A stretch of 7,102 nt of DNA from assembly GCA_905193485.1 (NCBI GenBank), contig CAJJOX010000118.1:1-7102 (forward strand), given 5' to 3'. The translations under genes were made by a program, and so were the position numbers. The notes below the pieces were generated by a model. The model was not told the DNA's origin. It ran no database searches and saw nothing but the letters and a program-made list of their open reading frames with translations. Shown here piece after piece: positions 1 through 6,330 of this stretch. The stretch is from an uncultured Porphyromonadaceae bacterium (GTDB lineage: Bacteria; Bacteroidota; Bacteroidia; Bacteroidales; Muribaculaceae). The number at the start of each line of letters is the position of its first letter. Position 1 is the stretch's first letter.

Positions 1-677
1 AGCAGCAGGCCATCGCGGAGGCTGAGGCTGAAGCCGATTATCAGGAGCAGCAGGCCATCGCGGAGGCTGAGGCTGAAGCCGATTATCAGGAGCAGCAGGC
101 TATCGCGGAGGCTGAGGCTGAAGCCGATTACGAAGCGCGGCAAGCTGAAAGCGAAGCAAATGACCTTAATAGCCTGCGGGAACAGAGCGAAAGAGAAATG
201 CTGGAAGCCCAGGCTCGGGCTGAGGCATGGGCCGATGAGCAAGGAATGACGGAATGGTCCGACGGTACTTCACGCGCAAATGCCAACATTGACGACTCTA
301 TCGATGACTACCTCGACGGATTAGCTGATACCGAGGAGCAGCATAAGGCCGAGATCGCTGATGCCGAAGATCGATATAATACCGAACAAGCAAAAGCTCA
401 GGAACAGCGAGAGGCCGAAATGGCGGAAGCCGAAAAGGAGGCCGCACAAAAAGCCGATGAAAGAGCCGCACTTGAAGCGGATGTACAGGCTCAGGGAGAT
501 GCTCTTAATAATGAGTACTCTGATTTGCTGGCGCGAAAACAAGCGGCTTTCGAAAGCGCGATAGACGCTACCAATCCCGACGATCAGGAGCGTTTTGCCG
601 ACCTACAGAGAGATCTGGGCGAACAGATGGATCAAGTGAGGAGAAAAATTATAGACAATAATAATCGACTTAACTAA
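1..677 (+). CDS. Repeat-containing Glu/Ala/Gln-rich coiled-coil protein, 5' end missing
   Basis: The reading frame is open from the left edge (first full codon at base 3) to a TAA at 675-677, giving 224 visible residues. The first in-frame ATG, at 198, is not taken as the start because the same frame and composition continue upstream of it through a tandem repeat. I do not recognise a named family. The visible part is almost entirely charged and helical: a 15-residue repeat rich in Ala, Glu and Gln, a less repetitive stretch with an Asp-rich patch (DDSIDDYLDG), then a long Ala/Glu/Lys/Gln coiled coil to the C terminus. No membrane helix or signal is seen in this part. Only 9 bp separate it from the SPFH gene, so the two are very probably co-transcribed. 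By position it could play the part that PspA, also a coiled-coil protein, plays in the B. subtilis pspA-ydjGHI operon. I cannot show PspA homology, and the low-complexity composition makes similarity unreliable. Confidence 0.85.
   Translation, partial: QQAIAEAEAEADYQEQQAIAEAEAEADYQEQQAIAEAEAEADYEARQAESEANDLNSLREQSEREMLEAQARAEAWADEQGMTEWSDGTSRANANIDDSIDDYLDGLADTEEQHKAEIADAEDRYNTEQAKAQEQREAEMAEAEKEAAQKADERAALEADVQAQGDALNNEYSDLLARKQAAFESAIDATNPDDQERFADLQRDLGEQMDQVRRKIIDNNNRLN
3..131 (+). repeat. 45-bp in-frame tandem repeat, about 2.9 copies visible
   Basis: Units begin at 3, 48 and 93. The first two are identical over all 45 bases. The third differs at one synonymous position (GCC to GCT) before diverging from TAC at 129. 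The two bases before position 3 match the end of a unit, so the array probably continues off the left edge. Each unit encodes 15 residues (QQAIAEAEAEADYQE). A degenerate echo (EARQAESEA) follows at about 132-158. Near identity at synonymous sites points to recent duplication rather than selection on protein sequence alone. Confidence 0.95.
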
Positions 678-686
678 AGCACAACT

Positions 687-1826
687 ATGGGACTATTCCA
701 CAAAAATCCGAAAGAGGCCAATTTCGCAGGAGGCAGCAAGAATATCCTGGAATCAATTCAACGTGAACATGATACAAACACACTTATTTATCTTGATCCG
801 CGTGAAGATTTCAACAACAACTCCGTTATCACAGTTGCGCCCAACGAGCAGGTGATCTTTATAAAAAATGGCGAGTTCTATGGCACACTGCCCTCAGGAC
901 GCCATGAAATAAAAAACGAGAACTATCCTGTTCTGAGCCGTATCCGCAACATTCTGTCAGGAGGCATGAGCACATTTACATGCCAGGTTTATCATGTATC
1001 CACCTCTGAACAGAATGTAAATTGGGGCACATCCAGTGCAATTGAAATTCAGGATTTTTTCCTTGGCGGTGGCATGATTGGAGTGCCAACACTGATCCGT
1101 GGAGCCGGCGAATTCCGTGTATGCTTTAACATCCGTGAGGATGATGATGCGAGCAAGCAGACTTTCATGCGTCTTATGGGCGACAGAAGCGCCTATACCG
1201 TAGATGATCTGAGCCTGCTGTTTCGTGCCCAGATTTCACAGAAGATAAGCTCGACCGTCGGAAAAATTCTTCAGCAACGTTCTCGTCAGGAATCTATTAA
1301 TGCGATCTCAAGCGAATTGGAGGATTTTTCAGAGGTACTGACACCTCATTTCCGACAAGTATTCAACAATTATGGATTGGAACTTATCAATTTCTCTTTC
1401 TACAATCTGTCAATTGACGAAACAGACGAACGCAAGAAATATCTTGACCGACTGATTGCCACAGCACATACGGGCAGCTACGACAAAGCCGTCCAGCAAG
1501 AGCTGCTTAAGGATGTAGCCGTAAATCCCGAAGCCGGAGGAATCGCCACTGCGGGAGCCGGACTCGGAGTGGGTATGGCTGCCGGGAATGCCTTTGCACA
1601 GATGGCGACCACTGCCTTTACATCCTCCCAGCCACAGCAACCTCAGCAGCCAATGGGATTCGGCGGTCAGAACCGTTTCGGAACTGGCGCTGCCTCCCAG
1701 CAGCAATCGCCGGCTCACCCTGACCCTATGGAATCACTCACAAAAATGAAACAGATGTTAGACGCCGGTTTAATCACCCGACAGATCTACGACGCAAAAG
1801 TGGCGGAAATAATGAGCCGGATATAA
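687..1826 (+). CDS. SPFH/band-7 domain protein with C-terminal SHOCT domain (YdjI / virion-core-like)
   Basis: This is a 379-residue protein with no membrane helix or signal peptide. Residues about 30-265 look like the SPFH domain of the YdjI type: an early strand region (VITVAPNEQVIFIKNG, about 47-62), a central segment (QNVNWGTSSAIEIQDF, 109-124) typical of this subfamily, and a helical region at about 170-260. A Gly/Ala-rich segment (284-304) and a Gln/Pro-rich linker (313-342) follow. The last 33 residues, with the pattern DPMESLTKMKQMLDAGLIT, match the short SHOCT motif found at the ends of many bacterial envelope-associated proteins. In B. subtilis, YdjI is encoded with PspA, YdjG and YdjH and is brought to the membrane by the latter two. 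By analogy this protein is probably a cytoplasmic oligomer recruited by one or both membrane proteins encoded downstream. Family assignment is firm; the stress role is inferred from context. Confidence 0.88.
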   Translation: MGLFHKNPKEANFAGGSKNILESIQREHDTNTLIYLDPREDFNNNSVITVAPNEQVIFIKNGEFYGTLPSGRHEIKNENYPVLSRIRNILSGGMSTFTCQVYHVSTSEQNVNWGTSSAIEIQDFFLGGGMIGVPTLIRGAGEFRVCFNIREDDDASKQTFMRLMGDRSAYTVDDLSLLFRAQISQKISSTVGKILQQRSRQESINAISSELEDFSEVLTPHFRQVFNNYGLELINFSFYNLSIDETDERKKYLDRLIATAHTGSYDKAVQQELLKDVAVNPEAGGIATAGAGLGVGMAAGNAFAQMATTAFTSSQPQQPQQPMGFGGQNRFGTGAASQQQSPAHPDPMESLTKMKQMLDAGLITRQIYDAKVAEIMSRI

Positions 1827-1845
1827 TCTTAAATTTATTACAATC

Positions 1846-2532
1846 ATGAAAACTAATATTTTAAAAATCATAATAGCACTTATCTTCTTAGTGCTTTTCA
1901 ATGCGTTGTTCTTTCTTCTCGGCGGCACCGACCAGTCTGCGGCCAGCTGGATATCCTATGGTTTTATCACTACGGCATATCTGTTATTGCTGACAACCCC
2001 TCTGTTCGCGCCGAAGACCAATGGGCTGTCTGTCCTGACCATAAGTCTTTACCCTCGTGCCGTTTCTTACTTCATCATTGAGTTGATCGTCGGCTCTATT
2101 CTCATTGCGTTTCAATTGGAAAACATCACATGGCCCTTGATAATCCAGAGCATCGGTCTTGCAATTTTCCTTGTCTTGCAGCTGAGGAGCATGATAGCCA
2201 ATTATAATACCGAAGCGTCCATACGGAAACAACGCATGGAATCAGCTTATGTGAAGACATTGGCGATGCAAGTCAAATCCGCCTTGAGAAACATGGGCGA
2301 CAATCCGTTTCGCAACAGCGTCATACGCTGTTACGAAGCTCTCAACAACTGTTCGGTCGAAACATTCCCTGAAGCTCAGGATGCTGAGCTCAGCCTTCGT
2401 AATGCCGTCGAAATGCTTTGCAATGCCATTGACGACAACGACAACAATCAGATTGAGGCGAAAGCAAGACGCGTGTTGAACGCTTTACAGACGAGAAACG
2501 ACATTATAAAACAGTGCAGAATAAACAATTAA
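1846..2532 (+). CDS. Unrecognised membrane protein: about four TM helices plus helical cytoplasmic tail
   Basis: This is a 228-residue protein I cannot place in a named family. Hydrophobic segments lie at about residues 5-25, 36-54, 69-89 and 96-113, followed by a soluble, mostly helical C-terminal half (about 115-228) with many charged residues. An Arg/Lys-rich stretch just after the last segment (RKQRMESAYVK) would put the tail in the cytoplasm by the positive-inside rule. The tail holds several conserved-looking Cys and Asn residues but no recognisable enzyme motif. The ATG lies 19 bp after the SPFH stop, in an AT-rich spacer with no Shine-Dalgarno sequence. Sitting between the SPFH and zinc-ribbon genes, it occupies the position of a membrane partner such as YdjH, but no TPM domain is seen, so it is not simply YdjH. 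A membrane anchor for the SPFH protein is a reasonable guess and no more. Confidence 0.85.
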   Translation: MKTNILKIIIALIFLVLFNALFFLLGGTDQSAASWISYGFITTAYLLLLTTPLFAPKTNGLSVLTISLYPRAVSYFIIELIVGSILIAFQLENITWPLIIQSIGLAIFLVLQLRSMIANYNTEASIRKQRMESAYVKTLAMQVKSALRNMGDNPFRNSVIRCYEALNNCSVETFPEAQDAELSLRNAVEMLCNAIDDNDNNQIEAKARRVLNALQTRNDIIKQCRINN

Positions 2533-2570
2533 CTAATCTTATCACTAATCTTTTAATTTTTTGAAAAATT

Positions 2571-3650
2571 ATGGCAGAAACATTAGAATTGCAACAGGTG
2601 CTATGTCCCAGTTGTAAACAGGTGATCACCTCTTTCAGTCCTTTTCAGGCAGAAGTGGAGTGCCCTTATTGTCACAATAAGGCTTTCAATCCTCTTATCA
2701 CAGCAAAAAAAGTTCCTGTTCCCGAGCGTCTGATCGTTTTCAAAACGACAGAAAATGACTTTGAAAAAAATATGGTTTCAAACCTGGTGGATCGTGACTA
2801 TGTGCCTAAAGACATTTTCCAGTGCATTAATCCTGGCAATGTAATCAAGGCGTATCTCCCGATGTTCCTCTATGAGGGAACCTATCAGTCCTCTTGGTCA
2901 TGCAAAGTTGCGATTGAAGTGAACGAGGTGAGAGCTTCTGGCAACAGCGTGAAAAACAAGACCGTTAAAAAGTTCACCCCTCATACCGGCACGTCGCAGG
3001 GCAACTTCGCTTTTCTTTGTTTAGCTTACGAAGGCGACGATATCCCGGAAGAACTGCGGTCTTTCAGCTCGCAATTCCCCTACAATGTAATGGCTTCAAA
3101 AGAGTATGACCCGGCTTTGCTTGGCATCGGAGAAAATGAAAGCCCGATGACAATGGCCGTTGACACCGACACTGATCTTGTATGGAACAAATATGGCAAC
3201 GAACTCGTCAATAAACTCGCCTGCGAAAGCGCTTTGAAACAGCTGTCCGGCGATGAAATTAAAGATTTCCATGCAAGCAACAGCTACGATCTGAAACACA
3301 ACGGACGCTATGTGCTTGCTCCGTTCTGGTTTGTATATTACACTTACAATAATGAGCGCCACTACTTCATCATGGACGGCCTTGGCGAGAACACGTCCAT
3401 GACAACGCCTGTCGACCCCGAGGAATTGGCTTTCGTAAAAGGTAAGGAAAAGATCAAGAAGATCGTCACATGGCTTTGGCCATTGGCTATTATCATGATG
3501 CTTTTTGTCGGTTTTACAGCCGGACTTGTCACATTGGGTATCTGGGCGATCTCCCTTATTGTCACAGGAAAAGTCATGAACAAAGATATTAAAGCCCGCC
3601 TGGATGAATCAAGGGCAGCAAGAAAAGCGGCCGCGGCAAAATTAGGATAG
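2571..3650 (+). CDS. Zinc-ribbon membrane protein, YdjG-like (TFIIB-type zinc ribbon family)
   Basis: This is a 359-residue protein. Two CxxC knuckles at Cys12/Cys15 (CPSC) and Cys31/Cys34 (CPYC) form an N-terminal zinc ribbon. A soluble region follows with two segments typical of bacterial TFIIB-type zinc-ribbon membrane proteins: AYLPMFLYEGTY (94-105), and a second at about 247-275 containing APFWFVYYTYNN and then YFIMDGLGEN. These correspond to the 'PFWLY' and 'Y.Y....Y.f.mNG..G' blocks I associate with that family. Two hydrophobic segments (about 299-316 and 318-333) then make a likely membrane hairpin, ending in a basic Ala/Lys/Arg tail that should be cytoplasmic. Known relatives sit next to SPFH or PspA genes. 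The spacer before it is 38 bp, the longest in the operon, but no clear internal promoter is seen. It is the last gene, since a hairpin follows 32 bp after its stop. The biochemical role is unknown; membrane recruitment of the SPFH protein is the inference. Confidence 0.87.
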   Translation: MAETLELQQVLCPSCKQVITSFSPFQAEVECPYCHNKAFNPLITAKKVPVPERLIVFKTTENDFEKNMVSNLVDRDYVPKDIFQCINPGNVIKAYLPMFLYEGTYQSSWSCKVAIEVNEVRASGNSVKNKTVKKFTPHTGTSQGNFAFLCLAYEGDDIPEELRSFSSQFPYNVMASKEYDPALLGIGENESPMTMAVDTDTDLVWNKYGNELVNKLACESALKQLSGDEIKDFHASNSYDLKHNGRYVLAPFWFVYYTYNNERHYFIMDGLGENTSMTTPVDPEELAFVKGKEKIKKIVTWLWPLAIIMMLFVGFTAGLVTLGIWAISLIVTGKVMNKDIKARLDESRAARKAAAAKLG

Positions 3651-3682
3651 CGGCAATTAATTGGTATTAACATTTAAATCTT

Positions 3683-3719
3683 TCGGGACTTCCGGGTTTA
3701 CCACACCTGGGAGTCCCGA
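3683..3719 (+). terminator. Probable intrinsic terminator of the + strand operon
   Basis: TCGGGACT at 3683-3690 pairs with AGTCCCGA at 3712-3719. The stem continues inward as TCCGGG (3691-3696) against CCTGGG (3706-3711), with two G:T wobbles, leaving a 9-base loop. The stem is about 14 bp and GC-rich, and starts 32 bp after the zinc-ribbon gene stop. The downstream tract (TTGCATTTAT) is only moderately T-rich, so termination is likely but not a textbook case. The reverse direction has no T tract. Confidence 0.6.
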
Positions 3720-3750
3720 TTGCATTTATAGCCTCCCCGCCCCTCTGCTT

Positions 3751-3806
3751 CAGGATCCTTAAAGTCTTTAATGACCCTTTCGTCCTTTATAGCGACTTTG
3801 ATCCTG
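3751..3806. repeat. Bulged inverted repeat at the convergent gene junction
   Basis: The left arm is CAGGATC (3751-3757), a 3-base bulge CTT, and AAAGTC (3761-3766). The right arm GACTTTGATCCTG (3794-3806) is the exact reverse complement of those two blocks joined. That gives 13 paired bases with one bulge and a 27-base loop. The right arm ends at the base next to the RNase H stop codon at 3807-3809. A competing short dyad TTAAAG-T-CTTTAA sits at 3759-3771. With no T tract on the minus-strand side it is not a canonical terminator. It may act as a 3'-end structure for the RNase H transcript or be a mobile-repeat remnant. Confidence 0.5.
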
Positions 3807-4448
3807 CTATTTGCGCCCGAAATCGGCGGGAATCTCGCCCCATTCGTCGGTGTTCCATTTCAGGATGGGATTGCGCGGGGTGTGGCTCTGAAGCCATGCT
3901 TCGGCACGGGCTATAAGCTCCCGGATCTTGGCGTTGCGCGCGGTGGGCGTGATTGTGGTCTTGGCTTTGCGGTTGCGCACCCATGCCATGCCGGTGCGGC
4001 TGTCGCTATAGATGGCCACGTCATCCAGACCTCGCTGCCCGAGCCACGCCAGCGCATGCACTATCGCAAGAAACTCTCCCATATTGTTGCTCCCCCCTTC
4101 AAGCGGCCCTACGTGGAAGAGGCGTGCGCCTGTCGCTATGTCAACGCCCTGATATTCGACCGGACCGGGATTGTGGCTGCATGCCGCGTCCACGGCTATC
4201 GAACCGGGCCGTATGCCCGGAATGGCCTCATAGTTGACCGACTTGGCTCTATGGGCGGCTACGCCGCGAAAAAAACCCATATAATCTTCCGGACGGCCGC
4301 GATAGGCCGCGATAGCTTCCTCGCGTGAGTTAAAGCTCTTGTATCGGGCTCCCGCCACACCGTCGACCTGCTGCTTGCATTCTTCCCACGAATCATATAC
4401 CCCGGTGTCGTGGCCGGCCCACACAACATAATATTTTTTCGATGCCAT
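3807..4448 (-). CDS. rnhA: Ribonuclease HI with N-terminal hybrid-binding domain (B. halodurans type)
   Basis: This 213-residue protein cleaves the RNA strand of RNA:DNA hybrids in the cytoplasm. Residues about 5-50 (YYVVWAGHDTGVYDSWEEC onward) form the hybrid-binding domain, also called caulimovirus viroplasmin domain, with its usual aromatic residues. The catalytic domain runs from about 80 to the end. All acidic positions of the B. halodurans enzyme are visible: Asp87 (VDAACSHNPG), Glu125 (NNMGEF), Asp149 (YSDSRTG), and the C-terminal pair Glu205 and Asp209 in WGEIPADFGRK. That last motif distinguishes this group from the E. coli type. The start is the ATG 7 bp after the upstream gene's stop, which suggests translational or at least transcriptional linkage with the alanine dehydrogenase-like gene. 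It is likely the last gene of the minus-strand run. Confidence 0.95.
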   Translation of the reverse strand: MASKKYYVVWAGHDTGVYDSWEECKQQVDGVAGARYKSFNSREEAIAAYRGRPEDYMGFFRGVAAHRAKSVNYEAIPGIRPGSIAVDAACSHNPGPVEYQGVDIATGARLFHVGPLEGGSNNMGEFLAIVHALAWLGQRGLDDVAIYSDSRTGMAWVRNRKAKTTITPTARNAKIRELIARAEAWLQSHTPRNPILKWNTDEWGEIPADFGRK

Positions 4449-4455
4449 GACGCGT

Positions 4456-5646
4456 CTATGAGAGGGTTAGATAGATGTTGATGTCGACATGCCGCTGCCC
4501 GGCTATACGGGCCACATCGCTGTTCACGGCTTTGCCTAAAAACGTCAGCGCCGCACACTGCAGCCCAGGCAGCAGTTTGAGGGCGTTGGTCACCCCCTCA
4601 CAGTCCACTATTCCGGCAAGCATGGTGATGAATGTGTTGCTCAGCGCCATGGCTGCGGTGCGGGCCGCGGCGCTTCCGGCGTTGATATAGCATGCCCTCG
4701 ACGGTTCGGTGAGCGAGATGTCGAGAGGCGAGGCCAGGGCGAGATCGATGGCGGGCACACTGGGAAAACACTTGCCGCAGTCGGTCGTGAGATCGAAAAT
4801 GATGACTCCGCGTTTCATCAGCGCAACCGTGTCGCGGTCTATGACGGGCGTCGGACTGACACCGGTGTAGACCACCACATCGGCCGACCGGAGGGCATTC
4901 TGAAACACACGCGGATGCAGCGCCGAGGTGACTATGCGGCTGTCAAGCTCCCGCTCGGCGCGACGCAGACGATACACATCGTGATCAAACATCCTCACCA
5001 GAGCTCCCGCACCGGAGGCCGACCGCGCGGCCGCGCAGGCGGCGATGCCCGAGCCTATGACCGTCACCTCGCAGGGCACGATGCCCGCCACGCCTCCGAG
5101 CAGAATTCCTTTGCCATGCACCGAGTCGGCCAGAAGCGACGATGCGCGGGCTATTGCCGCACGTCCGTCGATCTCCGAAAGAATGTCGGCAAACGGACGG
5201 TTGCCGCGGTCATCACGGATAAGGTCTATTGCCACGGTGATGATGGATCGTTGAAGAAGGGCATGCACGGCATCAGCCGTCAGACGGCACAGCGACGAAA
5301 GCGTCAGAAGCATGGCGCCGCGGCGCATCTTCCTGACATCCGACGGTGGAAGCGGTGCGAGGCACAGCACTATGTCGGCACGCAAGGCGTCGTCGCGCTG
5401 ACCGATCCTGACCCCCGACGCGGCATACTGGCCGTCGGTGTAATGGATCGTCGCCGATGCGCCCGACTGCATGACCACATCGAAACCTTGCTCGACAAGC
5501 TGCGCAGCCCCTTCAGGCGTAAGCGGAAACCGCCGCTCGGCCGCATCTTCGCATAATGGCAGCCCGATACTGAACAGTTTTCGCGGAGCGCCGACAGCGG
5601 CCTGCTGCTCAAGCGGCTCGTGAATGTGCGATGAAATGACAGTCAT
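4456..5646 (-). CDS. ald: Alanine dehydrogenase / transhydrogenase family protein with altered active site
   Basis: This 396-residue protein matches the Bacteroidota form of alanine dehydrogenase along its whole length. The N-terminal substrate domain has the ERRFPLTPEG motif (37-46), with Arg39 where the family's substrate arginine lies, and GASATIHYTDGQY. The NAD-binding domain has GGVAGIVP (184-191), a Rossmann glycine motif GSGIAACA (198-205) and Asp221 at the end of the second strand, indicating NAD rather than NADP. Asp289 (LTTDCGKC) fits the conserved catalytic aspartate region. The C terminus (HVDINIYL) resembles the end of other Bacteroidota homologues. Classical enzymes convert alanine to pyruvate and ammonia reversibly. 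Here the catalytic Lys position (LKVxPP in relatives) reads LCLAPLPP, with Cys95 in place of Lys, and the YLHLA histidine region reads LLTLSSL. Activity as an alanine dehydrogenase is therefore uncertain; the family assignment is firm. It lies 52 bp downstream of aroK. Confidence 0.88.
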   Translation of the reverse strand: MTVISSHIHEPLEQQAAVGAPRKLFSIGLPLCEDAAERRFPLTPEGAAQLVEQGFDVVMQSGASATIHYTDGQYAASGVRIGQRDDALRADIVLCLAPLPPSDVRKMRRGAMLLTLSSLCRLTADAVHALLQRSIITVAIDLIRDDRGNRPFADILSEIDGRAAIARASSLLADSVHGKGILLGGVAGIVPCEVTVIGSGIAACAAARSASGAGALVRMFDHDVYRLRRAERELDSRIVTSALHPRVFQNALRSADVVVYTGVSPTPVIDRDTVALMKRGVIIFDLTTDCGKCFPSVPAIDLALASPLDISLTEPSRACYINAGSAAARTAAMALSNTFITMLAGIVDCEGVTNALKLLPGLQCAALTFLGKAVNSDVARIAGQRHVDINIYLTLS

Positions 5647-5686
5647 ATCTTTGGTTTATTGTGCGCCGGTGCGCATGATTTGTATG

Positions 5687-5694
5687 CAAATTTA
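5687..5694 (-). promoter_or_regulatory. Candidate Bacteroidota -7 element for the alanine dehydrogenase-like gene
   Basis: On the minus strand the sequence reads TAAATTTG, an exact match to TAnnTTTG, 40 bp before the ATG. No TTTG-type -33 element is found at the usual 19-21 bp spacing, where the sequence is the 3' end of aroK. A small hairpin (TGCGC/GCGCA, 5662-5675) lies in the leader. The gene may also be reached by read-through from aroK. Confidence 0.35.
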
Positions 5695-5698
5695 ACGA

Positions 5699-6271
5699 TT
5701 ATCCTTGAATCCGCCCGTCGGACGCCGACACGTCCGGCCAGCCGTTTTTCCGCAGCATGGCGAGGAAATCGGCGACCGACCGCTTTATCTGCCCCTCATC
5801 CTCCAGCAGATGTGAGGGAAATCTGACAGCGGCCCGGCGATAGAACGGCATGCGTTCGGCAAGAGCCTGCCGGATGTAGGCGTGCAGCTCTGCGTCGTCC
5901 AGCGACGCTATCAGCGGACGGCGCGTGCGCCCCACTTTCAGCCGTGCCGTCAGGCACTCTTCCGAAGCGTCGAGCATCACCGTCAGACCCGAGCGGTTCA
6001 TCAGATCCATATTGTCAAAAAAGCAGGGAGTGCCCCCGCCACACGCCACCACGACATCCTCAAAAGCGCTCACTTCCAGCAGCATCCGCCGCTCGATATC
6101 GCGGAAACCCGCTTCGCCGTGGCGTGCGAACAGATCTCGCACATTGGCATGGAAACGGCATTCGATATAGTTATCGAGATCGATGTATTCCAGTCGGGTG
6201 GCACGTCCGAGAGCGGCGCCGAGTGTCGACTTTCCGCTGCCCATGAATCCTATGAGAAATATCGGCTTCAT
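5699..6271 (-). CDS. aroK: Shikimate kinase
   Basis: This 190-residue protein phosphorylates shikimate at its 3-hydroxyl using ATP, the fifth step of the shikimate (chorismate) pathway, in the cytoplasm. It shows Walker A GFMGSGKST (8-16), the Asp pair DLD (31-33) of the magnesium and shikimate site, Arg57 in GFRDIE (the shikimate-binding arginine), CGGGTP (77-82) of the substrate-binding loop, and the lid arginines in GRTRRPLI (114-121). The frame stays open upstream to an ATG at 6433. That longer form is rejected because it overlaps the divergent metY-like gene and adds 54 residues before a family-typical start, MKPIFLIGFMG. The start is therefore set at 6271. The length is a little over the usual 165-180 residues because of a short C-terminal extension. 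It is the first of three minus-strand genes. Confidence 0.95.
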   Translation of the reverse strand: MKPIFLIGFMGSGKSTLGAALGRATRLEYIDLDNYIECRFHANVRDLFARHGEAGFRDIERRMLLEVSAFEDVVVACGGGTPCFFDNMDLMNRSGLTVMLDASEECLTARLKVGRTRRPLIASLDDAELHAYIRQALAERMPFYRRAAVRFPSHLLEDEGQIKRSVADFLAMLRKNGWPDVSASDGRIQG

Positions 6272-6282
6272 AAAGATAATCG

Positions 6283-6290
6283 CAAAAATA
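6283..6290 (-). promoter_or_regulatory. Weak -7-like element upstream of aroK
   Basis: The minus strand reads TATTTTTG, which fits TAnnTTTG, 11 bp before the aroK ATG. This would give a leader of only a few bases. No -33 element sits at the normal spacing, the nearest TTTG being about 30 bp away. The region is A/T-rich, so a chance match is quite possible. Confidence 0.2.
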
Positions 6291-6312
6291 AGCAAAATCC
6301 GTCTGAATATCG

Positions 6313-6320
6313 TACATTTG
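6313..6320 (+). promoter_or_regulatory. Candidate -7 promoter element for the metY-like gene
   Basis: TACATTTG matches the Bacteroidota -7 consensus TAnnTTTG and sits 30 bp before the ATG at 6351, which would give a leader of roughly 25 bases. A good TTTG -33 box is not seen at the expected distance. The site lies in the 79-bp divergent gap between aroK and the metY-like gene. Confidence 0.45.
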
Positions 6321-6330
6321 CAAAGCAAAT
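6316..6330. promoter_or_regulatory. Perfect dyad overlapping the metY-like promoter, possible operator
   Basis: ATTTGC-AAA-GCAAAT is a perfect 6-bp inverted repeat with a 3-base centre. Its left arm overlaps the -7 element and its right arm covers the expected transcription start. That position would suit a repressor of sulfur amino-acid synthesis, but no known operator is recognised. A 6-bp dyad in AT-rich DNA can occur by chance. Confidence 0.3.

Noticed and set aside
3..131. Possible CRISPR array because of regular repeats
   Set aside because: Copies are contiguous with no spacers and stay in frame within a coding region.
2532..2552. Direct repeat ACTAATCTT, 12 bp apart, before the zinc-ribbon gene
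   Set aside because: Two short copies in AT-rich spacer DNA; no promoter or operator match.
3771..4328. 185-codon + strand reading frame
   Set aside because: It lies wholly opposite the RNase H gene, whose domains and catalytic residues are intact; its translation resembles no protein.
4915..5556. 213-codon + strand reading frame
   Set aside because: It is antisense to the alanine dehydrogenase-like gene in GC-rich DNA, where long open antisense frames are expected; the translation is Arg-rich and featureless.
5656..5676. Six-codon leader reading frame (MRTGAQ) upstream of the alanine dehydrogenase-like gene on the minus strand
   Set aside because: It is short, has no run of regulatory codons and no alternative hairpins typical of attenuation; probably chance.
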